DNA of 52,468 bases from Desulfobacterales bacterium HSG2 (GTDB taxonomy: Bacteria; Desulfobacterota; Desulfobacteria; Desulfobacterales; 4be13). Each line of letters starts with the position of its first letter. Position 1 is the first letter of the stretch. The stretch is taken from NCBI GenBank assembly GCA_030378035.1, contig JAUCGI010000004.1:1-52468 (forward strand), given 5' to 3'. A program made the position numbers and the translations under genes. Shown here piece after piece: positions 45,572-52,468 of the stretch. The notes under the pieces are model-generated. The model ran no database searches. It was not told the origin of the DNA and saw only the letters and a program-made list of their open reading frames with translations.

Positions 45572-47061
45572 TGTGTGACGAACATTCCATGCGGTTCAAA
45601 GCCATATTTTTTGGAAACAAATTAAAAATTGTGAATCCTTATGCAACTTTGGGAATCGTAACTCTGTGGTCTGAAACAGATTTTATAGCTCGCAGGCTGA
45701 AAAAAAATGGTGTTGACCTTGACCCTGAAAAATCCAAAGTGGCTGTTATCGGTAATCTGTATGGAGAGGGCTTTAAATATCTCCTGAGAAATCTGCTCTA
45801 TAATCCTCAGATCGACACTTTGCTTGTCCTGGGGAATGACAGGAGCGGTTCTTACAGATACTTGTCAAACTTCTTTTCAAACGGAACCGAACGAATAGAC
45901 GGCGGCTTAATTTACAAGTGTTCCTCAGAGGGAAGAGAGGTGAGGGCAGTCAGGGTAAAAGGCACAGATTACCTGATGGATAGTCTTGTATCACCTGAGA
46001 TGTTTTCCAGAATTCCGGAAATAGTGCGTATTGAAGGGATTGAAAAGTCTGATCCCGAAACCGCTGAGGAAGTCTCAGGATTATTGAAAAACTACAGGTC
46101 CAAGCAGTGGGCCGGAGAAAGAATTCTCGTCGAGATTCCGGATGTTCTGGTTGAAACTTATCCGAGCAATCTCAGGGCTCATACTATCGTGGAAGAAACA
46201 CCTGCCAGAGCGTGGAAGTATCTTGTACACCGAGTTTTCAGGTTTGGGAGGAAAGTTTTAATTAAAAAAGGAGAAAGAACAGAGCTGCAAAACGTAAAAG
46301 TGGTCATTGAAAAACCCCGGTTTGAAGATGAATCAGTTATAAGGGCGTGTGGCTTTGATCCGGAGTCTTTCTCCAAATATCAGAAAGAAATTTTGTCCGC
46401 GGAACTCCCGGCTGACAGAAGTTACACTTATGGTCATAGGATCAGAGCTTACTTCGGAACAGATTGTCTGGATATTGTCGTTGCTGATATGGTGAACAGT
46501 CCTGACGACCGATCCTGCTATATCTCTACCTGGGATAATACTGCTGATATCAGAGGGGAAAGCCGCCCATGTCTTGTCTCACTTTTTTTTCGTAACATTG
46601 ATAATTGCCTGCATTTATCTTCGACTTTCAGAACCCACAACACTTCCAATGCCTGGCTTGAAAATGTCTATGGTCTTATGGCAATACAACAGTATGTGTG
46701 CAAGAATACCGGAACAGAACCAGGTTCAATAACAGTAATATCTCACTCTGTCAGCCTTGACCCCCAGTATCTTGACAAAGCAAAGATCGTATATGACAAG
46801 GTGGCACGAACCAATGTTATGCGCCAAGATCCGAATGGTTATTTTCTGATTACGACAGAAAGCAATGAAATCGTCGTGAAACACTATTATGGTTCCGAGA
46901 AAATAGGTGAGTACAGAAGTGAAAAACCTGTAAAAATTCAGCTTATGATATACAGAGACTGTGCAATTTCAGATATTAATCATGCTATTTATATTGGCCG
47001 CCAGCTTGAAAAAGCATATCATTGTATTCAGGAAAGCAGACCTTATATCCAAGAAGATTAA
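45571..47061 (+). CDS. Second thymidylate synthase-like enzyme with N-terminal MtrA-like domain
   Basis: A 496-residue protein (ATG 45571, AAGGAG at 45557-45562; TTG 45568 is one codon upstream). Residues 20-110 resemble the MtrA/DUF4346-type domain: YATLGIVTLWSETDFIARRL, then SKVAVIGNLYGEGFKYLLRN, LLYNPQIDTLLVLGNDRSGS. No histidine is present there, so corrinoid ligation is unlikely. The C-terminal half is TS-like with YGHRIR (287-292), Cys334 in SRPCLVS, Arg354 in STFRTHN and Asn365 in WLENVYG. The 20- and 11-residue spacings match canonical TS. It is the last gene of the operon. It may partner with the first TS or act on a different nucleotide. Confidence 0.82.
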   Translation: MCDEHSMRFKAIFFGNKLKIVNPYATLGIVTLWSETDFIARRLKKNGVDLDPEKSKVAVIGNLYGEGFKYLLRNLLYNPQIDTLLVLGNDRSGSYRYLSNFFSNGTERIDGGLIYKCSSEGREVRAVRVKGTDYLMDSLVSPEMFSRIPEIVRIEGIEKSDPETAEEVSGLLKNYRSKQWAGERILVEIPDVLVETYPSNLRAHTIVEETPARAWKYLVHRVFRFGRKVLIKKGERTELQNVKVVIEKPRFEDESVIRACGFDPESFSKYQKEILSAELPADRSYTYGHRIRAYFGTDCLDIVVADMVNSPDDRSCYISTWDNTADIRGESRPCLVSLFFRNIDNCLHLSSTFRTHNTSNAWLENVYGLMAIQQYVCKNTGTEPGSITVISHSVSLDPQYLDKAKIVYDKVARTNVMRQDPNGYFLITTESNEIVVKHYYGSEKIGEYRSEKPVKIQLMIYRDCAISDINHAIYIGRQLEKAYHCIQESRPYIQED

Positions 47062-47230
47062 AATTGGAGGCATGAATGACAAATATTATTTGATGAAGCC
47101 GAACGCCTGCTTCGATGAACGATTTCGTTGCTCCGGACAACTCGGTTAACCCGGGAGCCGGAAGGAATTTCTTACGAAATCGGAAATGAACTGACCCGAA
47201 GACAAAAGCGGTTCCGGCAGCAGTCGATTT
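47062..47230. other. Fragmentary sequence, no intact gene
   Basis: The frame at about 47160-47230 reads EGISYEIGNELTRRQKRFRQ, which might be a piece of an ATPase gene. Nothing else is recognisable. Confidence 0.35.
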
Positions 47231-47341
47231 TTTCTCAGCGATTTTGTATCCGACAGTCCTGAAGCCGCTGTCAGTAGAGGGACAGCCAATTTTCACGATT
47301 TTGTCTGGAAAAGGTATCAGGATAACCTGATACCCTGCTGA
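47231..47341 (+). pseudogene. AAA_21-type ATPase fragment 1
   Basis: The frame reads FLSDFVSDSPEAAVSRGTAN then FHDFVW before entering the 22-bp palindrome and stopping. This is the segment that follows Walker A in a family of AAA_21-type ATPases (FL.D.v.dg...Av..R..nf.dl.W). The same segment occurs at 47382 and 51693. Confidence 0.65.
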
Positions 47342-47381
47342 CAACTGCCGCATCAGGTATAATGTCCCATATCCGTCTGAA

Positions 47382-47498
47382 CTGGATGCTGTCTCCTTTC
47401 TCAGCGATTTTGTATCCGACGGTCCCCAAGCCGCTGTCGCTAAAAGGACAGCCAATTTTCACGATCTTATCCGGGAAAAAAAACGGAGATTATTTTGA
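47382..47498 (+). pseudogene. AAA_21-type ATPase fragment 2
   Basis: The frame reads LDAVSFLSDFVSDGPQAAVA then KRTANFHDLIREKKRRLF and a stop. It is a second, differently mutated copy of fragment 1, starting a few codons earlier. Confidence 0.68.
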
Positions 47499-47500
47499 TT

Positions 47501-47773
47501 CTGATTATAACGGATTTAGGGGAGGCTCCGAACCGCGAATGACGCGAATGAACACGAATCGCACGGATCACAGGGAAGAATCACACCGTTCCCCGGTCGG
47601 GCGTCCTCCGGATCCGGCCATCATTCCGGTCACACGGTTCTGTGTCCGTTCGCGTTCATTCGCGTTCATTCGCGGTTCGGAGCCGGCCATTCCGGTCACA
47701 CGGTTCTGTGTCCATTCGCGTTCATTCGCGTTCATTCGCGGTTCGGAGCCTCCCCGAAAAGCGTTATAATCAG
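47501..47773. mobile_element. MITE-like element, family C, with 8-bp target duplication
   Basis: Inverted ends CTGATTATAACGGATTTAGG (continuing GGAGGC) and GCCTCCCCGAAAAGCGTTAT (continuing AATCAG). TTTTGATT is present on both sides (47493-47500 and 47774-47781). The interior has GCGAATGAACACGAAT / CGTTCATTCGCG repeats. No coding capacity. Confidence 0.85.
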
Positions 47774-47814
47774 TTTTGATTGACTATCGAGACAGGTATT
47801 AAAGGAGCCTCTCC

Positions 47815-49104
47815 ATGCTAATCGAATTCAGTGTTCAGAATTATCTGTCATTTAAAAATCCGGTGACATTCACCATGGTAGCGTCCTCTGTGAGGAGACA
47901 TGCGGAAAACAATGTTTTCCCGGTCACTAGAAAGCTGAGTCTGCTTAAAAGTGCGGTGATTTACGGTGCCAATGCAAGCGGGAAGACGAATCTGTTTCAG
48001 GCAATGCATTTTATGAAAGATCTCGTCCGGAATTCTTCCAAGGCAACCCAGGTCGGTGAGAAAATAGATGCGGCGCCTTTCAGACTGAGTACCGAAACGG
48101 AAAACATGCCTTCTGTTTTTGAAATCATTTTTATCCGGGACGGCATCCGATACAGGTACGGTTTTGAGGCGGATCACTCAAAAATACATAATGAGTGGCT
48201 TTTTTATGTGCCCGGGGCAAAAGAGACAAAACTGTTTGTCAGAGAGGACGGGGTTTTTGAAATCGGAACGCATTTCACGGAGGGAAAAGGATTGGAGAGC
48301 AAAACAAGAGATAACGCGCTGTTTTTATCCGTGGCCGCCCAGTTTAACGGTGAAATATCCAAAGCGGTTTTAAAATGGTTCGGAAACTTTAATATCATTT
48401 CAGGATTCGGAGAATATGGAGACATTACGACAGAATATATGGAAAAAGGTGAGACTTCTGCCGGGAAGATCGGCGAATTTTTAAAAGTGGCAGATTTGGG
48501 AATTGAAGCGGTGAATATTGATAAAGCCGAAGCCGGCACCAATATTCCCAAGTCACCCGGCATTCCGAAAACGGCCAGAGATGTCCTGATATCCAAAGAA
48601 ACGGATATAAAAACTCTGCATCAGAAATATGACAGGAATAAGAAGATTGTCGGCTTTGAAAACTTCGGATTAAAAGAAAACGAATCAAAAGGCGCTCAGA
48701 AAATATTTTCACTTGCCGGTCCCATATTAAACACCCTGTCCGGATCAGAAGTGTTGGTTGCGGACGAAATGGATGCCGGATTGCATCCCCTGATTACAAA
48801 ATTCATCATACAGTTGTTCAATTCCGAAGAAAACAATCCGAACAACGCTCAACTGATCTTCAACACCCACACCACAAATGTGTTGGATAGGAACCTGTTC
48901 AGAAGAGACCAGATATGGTTCACCGAAAAGGACAGATACGGAAGCACGGATCTGTATTCGCTGCTTGACTACAAAGTAAAAAACAGTGCTTCTTACGGTA
49001 AGGACTACATACTCGGAAGATACGGCGCGATTCCGTATATTGACACGGATGAATTCCGATCTCTGATTTCATCGGTCGGCAATGAGGGGAAAACCGATGG
49101 TTAG
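47815..49104 (+). CDS. RloA-like (AbiLi-like) AAA ATPase
   Basis: A 429-residue ATPase that pairs with an RloB-like protein. It begins LIEFSVQNYLSFKNPVTFTM, the typical start of AAA_15/AAA_21 ATPases. Walker A is YGANASGKTNL (G51-T58). EVLVADEMDAGLHPL (Walker B region with the signature DE) and FNTHTTNVLD follow. Such ATPase-RloB pairs occur in restriction-modification loci and as the AbiL abortive-infection system. AAAGGAG precedes ATG 47815. The stop lies within the start region of the next gene. Several decayed copies of this gene lie downstream. Confidence 0.85.
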   Translation: MLIEFSVQNYLSFKNPVTFTMVASSVRRHAENNVFPVTRKLSLLKSAVIYGANASGKTNLFQAMHFMKDLVRNSSKATQVGEKIDAAPFRLSTETENMPSVFEIIFIRDGIRYRYGFEADHSKIHNEWLFYVPGAKETKLFVREDGVFEIGTHFTEGKGLESKTRDNALFLSVAAQFNGEISKAVLKWFGNFNIISGFGEYGDITTEYMEKGETSAGKIGEFLKVADLGIEAVNIDKAEAGTNIPKSPGIPKTARDVLISKETDIKTLHQKYDRNKKIVGFENFGLKENESKGAQKIFSLAGPILNTLSGSEVLVADEMDAGLHPLITKFIIQLFNSEENNPNNAQLIFNTHTTNVLDRNLFRRDQIWFTEKDRYGSTDLYSLLDYKVKNSASYGKDYILGRYGAIPYIDTDEFRSLISSVGNEGKTDG

Positions 49105-49708
49105 CAGACAGTTTTACCGGAAAAGACGGGATACAAAAAGTTTTGTCCGAAGAGGAAATTTCAGATATCCCAAAAAGAGAATTCTGATTGTCTGTGAGGG
49201 TGCCAGAACGGGACCGTATTATTTCAAAGGCTTTAAAATAACCTCTGTTCAGGTGAATATTCGGGGAAAGGGGATGAATACGGACAGTCTGGTTGAAGAA
49301 GCCATCCGATTGAACAGAGAAGCTGAAAAAGAGAAAGTGCCTTACGACTCTGTCTGGTGTGTTTTTGACAGGAACTCATTTCCTCTCCAAAATTTTACCC
49401 GGGCCTTTCAGATAGCCGAGAATCACAATATCAAAGTGGCTTATTCCAATGAGGCGTTTGAACTCTGGTATCTGCTGCATTTCCATTATTATGATGCCGC
49501 GTTATCGAGAAGTCAGTACAAAGGCAGATTGAGCCGGTTGTTGGGAAAGAAGTATGAAAAAAACAGTAAGACCATGTATGATGACTTACTTGACAAACAG
49601 CAGGATGCCATAAAAAATGCCGAAAAACTTCTGAAAAAGCATTTTCGGAAAGAGAATCCTTCTACAACTGTGCATCTGCTCGTCGAAGAACTCAATCAAT
49701 ACGTTTGA
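49097..49708 (+). CDS. RloB-like (AbiLii-like) protein
   Basis: The 203-residue partner of the ATPase, starting at ATG 49097 with GAGGGGA at 49085-49091; it overlaps the ATPase by 8 nt. ATG 49082 is a longer alternative. The N-terminus ILIVCEGARTGPYYFKGFKI is the RloB/TOPRIM-like motif; the family usually has E where G is in TGPYYF (EGxxTE), an oddity worth noting. VWCVFDRNSF supplies the acidic VFDxD-like motif and NEAFELWYLLHFHYY is typical of the family. A nuclease role is inferred; the pair is probably a phage-defence module. Confidence 0.83.
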   Translation: MVSRQFYRKRRDTKSFVRRGNFRYPKKRILIVCEGARTGPYYFKGFKITSVQVNIRGKGMNTDSLVEEAIRLNREAEKEKVPYDSVWCVFDRNSFPLQNFTRAFQIAENHNIKVAYSNEAFELWYLLHFHYYDAALSRSQYKGRLSRLLGKKYEKNSKTMYDDLLDKQQDAIKNAEKLLKKHFRKENPSTTVHLLVEELNQYV

Positions 49709-49811
49709 ATTGGTTTTTCAAATCAGCAATCTGCTGACCGATTTTTCAAGACTCGGCGTTTCGTGTTTCGTGAATTTTTTCTTGAAATGTCTGTATAATC
49801 AGAAGAATTGT

Positions 49812-49881
49812 ATAAGGAATTGTCCGGAGTGCCTAAGTTGCACTTTGGCAAGATGCCAAACAGCATATTTTCATTTAGGAT
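49812..49881. repeat. 70-bp interspersed repeat, copy 1
   Basis: ATAAGGAATTGTCCGGAGTG, CCTAAGTTGCACTTTGGCAA, then GATGCCAAACAGCATATTTT. An almost identical copy lies at 51515-51586. Each is followed at once by a piece of the AAA_21-type ATPase, here its C-terminal half. Confidence 0.8.
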
Positions 49882-50154
49882 ATCTGGCTTATTGAGGAAC
49901 CGGAAAACGGAATCCATCCGCGGGCGGTGGAGACAATGGTTCAGTCTCTCTCCTCAGTCTATGGCACCCAGGTCCTGCTTGCCACCCATTCCCCTGTGCT
50001 CCTCAGTGTTGTCTCCCCGCTCAGTGTGCTCTGTTTTGCCAAGGATGAGGATGGGGCAACCGATATCGTCCCAGGCTGCGATCACCCGGAACTTGAGGAT
50101 TGGAGAGGGGAAGAAAATCTTGGCGTTCTTTATGCAGCGGGAGTGCTCGGATGA
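49879..50154 (+). pseudogene. AAA_21-type ATPase, C-terminal half
   Basis: The frame reads DIWLIEEPENGIHPRAVETM (Walker B), VYGTQVLLATHSPVLLSVVS (the sensor His region) and DWRGEENLGVLYAAGVLG, then stop. The N-terminal half is missing here but matching Walker A pieces lie at 51584. The stop overlaps ATG 50151 of its partner gene (ATGA), as expected for an intact two-gene operon in the ancestor. Confidence 0.78.
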
Positions 50155-50913
50155 AAAATCTCATTGTGCCTGCCGCGGATAAAAATATGGAATTTTCCAT
50201 CAGAGGCATTCTGAGCCGTCATCAGTCCCTTGGCATATCTCCTGTCAGTTATGATATCAGAGTGCATCCGGGGCACGATCCCGGCTGTCTCGGGCAGAGC
50301 CATTCTTTTTTGCGTCCTTTTGCAGACTACCAATCTAAAGCGGGACAGCTTATGTTAAACTACGAAAGACACGAAAAGACACGAAAAACTTACGCCCGCA
50401 ACCGGGTCCTGTTTCCTGCTTCGTGTGTTTCGCTTATTTCGCGTGTTTCGTGGTATGAATTATTACAAAAAATGTCCTGCTTTATGTTGCAAAGCGTTAC
50501 AGTTACGCGCTTGTAGTTTTTGACAGCGAAGGCTGCTTGCAGGGATGAGCTTTCCCGAGAGAGTCTTGCCCGAAACGGATGGGATAATCGTTCCGCGGTC
50601 ATCGTCCCGGACCCGGAACTGGAAATCTGGATATGGAGCGATTCTCCGAATGTTGATATGATCCTCGGGTGGAAAGACAGACACCCCGGTTTGCGTAACT
50701 GGCTGGGAAAAAACGGTTTCACGGAAGAGGGTCAGGCAAAGCCGCAGAGACCGAAGGAGGCTGTTGAAAGCGCTTTGAAAATTGTGAAAAAGGCTCGTTC
50801 TTCGAGTCTGTATTTTCAGATCGCTCGGGAAGTGAGCTTCGCTGTAATGACCCGGCGTTTTTTAAAGCTGAAAAAGACGCTGAAAAAAATGGTTTTCGGG
50901 ACAGATATCGGAC
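50151..50913 (+). pseudogene. ATPase-linked conserved protein, interrupted by an inserted element
   Basis: Part 1 (50151-50335) reads MKNLIVPAADKNMEFSIRGI, LSRHQSLGISPVSYDIRVHP, GHDPGCLGQSHSFLRPFADY. After the inserted element, part 2 resumes with SYALVVFDSEGC (50490-50525), shifts frame, and continues RDELSRESLARNGWDNRSAV, IVPDPELEIWIWSDSPNVDM to about 50913. I know this sequence type as the small partner following AAA_21-type ATPases but cannot name its activity. VFDxEG and DPELEIW suggest a metal-dependent nuclease-like fold. The gene is broken. Confidence 0.72.
50336..50484. mobile_element. MITE-like element, TAAAGCGGGACA ends, inside the ATPase partner gene
   Basis: TAAAGCGGGACA at the left and TGTCCTGCTTTA at the right are inverted with one mismatch. 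ACGAAAGACACGAAA and TTTCGCGTGTTTCGT form a second inverted pair inside. The host frame is clean on both sides, so this is an insertion. Confidence 0.75.
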
Positions 50914-50929
50914 CCATATTAAAAACACC

Positions 50930-51215
50930 TGCTCAGATCAGAAGTATTGGTTGCAGACGAAATGGACATCGGATTACACACGTTAATTACAAAATTCGGC
51001 GTCCTTCATAAAAGCCGAAAGTAGTTTGCACTTTTTTCCAATCAGAGCCGGCGGCCGGCATTTCATGTCTCACACAAAGGCACAAAGGCACAGAGAGGCA
51101 CAAAGGAACAAAAAAAGAGTTCGCCCTGACACCCGAAAGTGTAAACCGACAAATGAAGGATGCCCAAAATTCGTCATACAGTTGTTCAATTCCGAAGAAA
51201 ACAATCCTAACTGAT
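50930..51215 (+). pseudogene. Fragment of the RloA-like ATPase gene, split by a MITE
   Basis: Codons corresponding to PILNTLSGSEVLVADEMDAG and LHPLITKF of the intact ATPase are recognisable at DNA level from 50929 to 50997, and KFVIQLFNSEENNPN resumes at 51166-51212. Between them is the family A element 50998-51165. The piece begins abruptly after the ATPase partner remnant, a rearrangement junction. Confidence 0.75.
50998..51165. mobile_element. MITE-like element, family A, copy 3, with target duplication
   Basis: GGCGTCCTTCAT and ATGAAGGATGCCC ends enclose GTAGTTTGCACTTT and AAGTGTAAACC. AAAATTC is found directly on both sides, matching the host ATPase sequence once when the element is removed, so the duplication is convincing. 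Confidence 0.85.
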
Positions 51216-51430
51216 GGGAAATTTCAGAGGACTTAACCTAAAAGTTTACTCAAAGGTATCAGGATAACCTGATACCCTGCTGACAACTGCTGCATCCGGG
51301 AAATGTCTATATCCGTCTGCGGGCTGAACTGTCAGGCGTTTCCGACAAATCCCGGATCGGAAACCAAGGTATCATTTATCAACAAATTTGCTGACCAGTT
51401 TTCCAAAGTTTTCAAAACTTCTGAAGTTTC
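51216..51430. repeat. About 210-bp direct repeat, copy 1
   Basis: GGGAAATTTCAGAGGACTTA, then the 22-bp palindrome, then CGGGCTGAACTGTCAGGCGT and TTCCGACAAATCCCGGATCG, ending in CCAAAGTTTTCAAAACTTC. It is nearly identical to 52190-52403. No protein match. Confidence 0.85.
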
Positions 51431-51514
51431 GTAGATTCCAGGTCATGTTCATGTTCACGGGCATGTTCACGAGAACGAGCATGTGAACGAGCACATGTAA
51501 AAAGCAGTGATGAT
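51431..51514. other. Short region with CATGTTCACG inverted repeats
   Basis: CATGTTCATGTTCACGGGCA pairs with GAACGAGCATGTGAACGAGC over about 60 bp. No gene. Confidence 0.5.
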
Positions 51515-51586
51515 TATAAGAGGAATTGTCGGAGTGCCTAAGTTGCACTTTGGCAATATGTCAAACAGTATATTTTCATTTAGGAT
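51515..51586. repeat. 70-bp interspersed repeat, copy 2
   Basis: ATAAGAGGAATTGTCGGAGT and CCTAAGTTGCACTTTGGCAA match copy 1 at 49812-49881. It directly precedes the Walker A fragment of the AAA_21-type ATPase. Confidence 0.8.
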
Positions 51587-51778
51587 GGCCATGTAGAAAC
51601 CCTCAATTATTCCTGTCTGAAATACAAAAGCCGGCACCTTTCCCACTTTAATGTGTTTGTCGGCCCCAATGCGAGCGGAAAGACAACTTTTCTGGATGCT
51701 GTCTCTTTTCTCAGCGATTTTGTATCCGACGCCCATATTAAACACCTTGCTCAGATCAGAAGTGCTGGCATCCCTTAA
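51584..51778 (+). pseudogene. AAA_21-type ATPase N-terminal fragment joined to RloA-like sequence
   Basis: The frame reads VETLNYSCLKYKSRHLSHFN, VFVGPNASGKTTFLDAVSFL, SDFVSD. Walker A (GPNASGKT) is intact. At about 51731 it switches to AHIKHLAQIRSAGIP, which is the RloA-like PILNTLSGSEVL region with mutations. The join is a chimera of two unrelated ATPase genes. Confidence 0.78.
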
Positions 51779-52108
51779 TTACAAGATTCGTCATACAGTT
51801 GTTCAGTTCCGAAGAAAACAATCCGAACAACGCGCAGCTAATCTTCAACACCACAAATGTGTTGAACAGCAACCTGTTCAGATACGGAAGCACGGATCTG
51901 TATTCGCTACTTGACTACAAAGTAAAAAACGGTGCTTCTTACGGTAAGGACTACATACTCGGAAGATACGGCGCGATTCCGTATATTGACACGAATGAGT
52001 TTCGATATCTGATTTCATCCGTCGGAAATGAAGGGAAAACCGATGGTAGCAGACAGTTTTCTACAACTGTGCATTGCTCGTTGAAGAACTCAATCAATAC
52101 CTTTAGAT
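51729..52108 (+). pseudogene. RloA-like ATPase C-terminal copy fused to the RloB tail
   Basis: From RHTVVQF/SSEENNPNNAQLIFN the sequence follows the intact ATPase to DTNEFRYLISSVGNEGKTDG, with small in-frame losses (for example the DRNLFRRDQIW segment is shortened). One T is missing at the ATPase stop, so the frame reads on. The RloB start codons are then joined directly to STTVH, the last 15 residues of RloB, so nearly all of RloB is deleted. Confidence 0.82.
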
Positions 52109-52189
52109 TGGCGTTTAAATCAGGATAGGACCAAACTTAAACAGCTAAATATCAGGAGTAAATAATCAGAAACAGCCCCTTTCCGGTGC

Positions 52190-52403
52190 TGGGAAATTTC
52201 AGAGGACTTAACCTAAAAGTTTACTCAAAGGTGTCAGGATAACCTGATACCCTGCTGACAACTGCTGCATCCGGAAAATGTCCTATATATCCGTTTGCGG
52301 GCTGAACTGTCAGGCGTTTCCGACAAATCCCGGATCGGAAATCAGGATATCATTTATCAACAAATCTGTTGACCGATTTTCCAAAGTTTTTAAAACTTCG
52401 GAT
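52190..52403. repeat. About 210-bp direct repeat, copy 2
   Basis: It repeats 51216-51430 with a few substitutions, including GGTGTCAGG in the palindrome. Like copy 1 it is flanked by RloA-like remnants. Confidence 0.85.
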
Positions 52404-52468
52404 TGGTTGCAGACGAAATGGACATCGGATTACACACGTTCAATTCCGAAGAAAACAATCCTAACTTA
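52404..52468 (+). pseudogene. RloA-like ATPase fragment at the window edge
   Basis: GATTGGTTGCAGACGAAATG, then GACATCGGATTACACACGTT and CAATTCCGAAGAAAACAATC match the remnant at 50943-51212 with the MITE and neighbouring codons deleted. The window ends inside it. Confidence 0.7.

Noticed and set aside
47362..47769. Open frame of 135 residues over the family C element
   Set aside because: It crosses an out-of-frame ATPase remnant and then the inverted repeats of the element; there is no protein similarity.

Overview
The window looks like a chromosomal segment of a Gram-negative, anaerobic Desulfobacterota (Desulfobacteraceae-like) bacterium. This is an inference from gene content: the tail of a Na+-NQR operon, an AroA'-type class I aldolase, a TRAP transporter, two-component and chemosensory genes, many toxin-antitoxin or abortive-infection type genes, and a very high load of short tandem repeats and MITE-like palindromic elements. 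No rRNA, tRNA, intact insertion sequence or CRISPR array was recognised.

Layout. 0.1-2.2 kb: nqrE and nqrF. 2.4-18.1 kb: a chemosensory cluster in the order CheW, CheR (+TPR), CheW, four methyl-accepting receptors, CheA with a receiver domain, a receiver-GGDEF diguanylate cyclase, and CheB. This is the component set of a Wsp-type pathway, which couples receptors to c-di-GMP. Heptanucleotide repeats lie between almost all of these genes and also inside two of them. In CheR the tract separates the methyltransferase and TPR halves, which are now in different frames. In CheA the tract is in frame. Both look like candidate phase-variable switches.

18.1-27.1 kb: a YkgJ-like cysteine-cluster protein; a four-gene operon with a HEPN-type protein (R-x4-H), a second HEPN-like protein and a KGGVGR-variant ParA-like ATPase; remnants of a histidine kinase and SpoIIE-type phosphatases; a UbiB/ABC1 kinase-like protein; and a second HEPN gene coupled to a protein with a Cys-rich N-terminus and a PD-(D/E)XK-like region. 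27.4-28.3 kb is a non-coding palindromic repeat array, followed by the AroA' aldolase on the minus strand.

30.1-35.3 kb: TRAP transporter genes dctP, dctQ and dctM. A 2.2-kb array of 13 long hairpin repeats is wedged between dctP and dctQ, and DctQ carries an unusual duplicated CxxC N-terminus. 35.7-40.8 kb: a conserved hypothetical, a cyclophilin-like protein, two tandem flavin reductases, an RNA m5U methyltransferase and a Fic protein.

41.6-47.1 kb: a decayed UPF0175/PIN toxin-antitoxin pair, then a compact operon of a thymidylate synthase-like enzyme, a HAD phosphatase, a ParB/sulfiredoxin-like protein, a dCMP deaminase and a second thymidylate synthase-like enzyme with an MtrA-like N-terminal domain. 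The combination suggests synthesis of a modified deoxypyrimidine nucleotide, perhaps for DNA modification or phage conflict. 47.1-52.5 kb: an intact RloA/RloB (AbiL-like) pair sits among many broken copies of itself and of a second ATPase system, interrupted by MITEs with visible target duplications.

The most unusual content is (1) the heptamer-bearing Wsp-like cluster, (2) the double thymidylate-synthase operon, (3) the two HEPN loci, and (4) the hairpin array splitting the TRAP operon.
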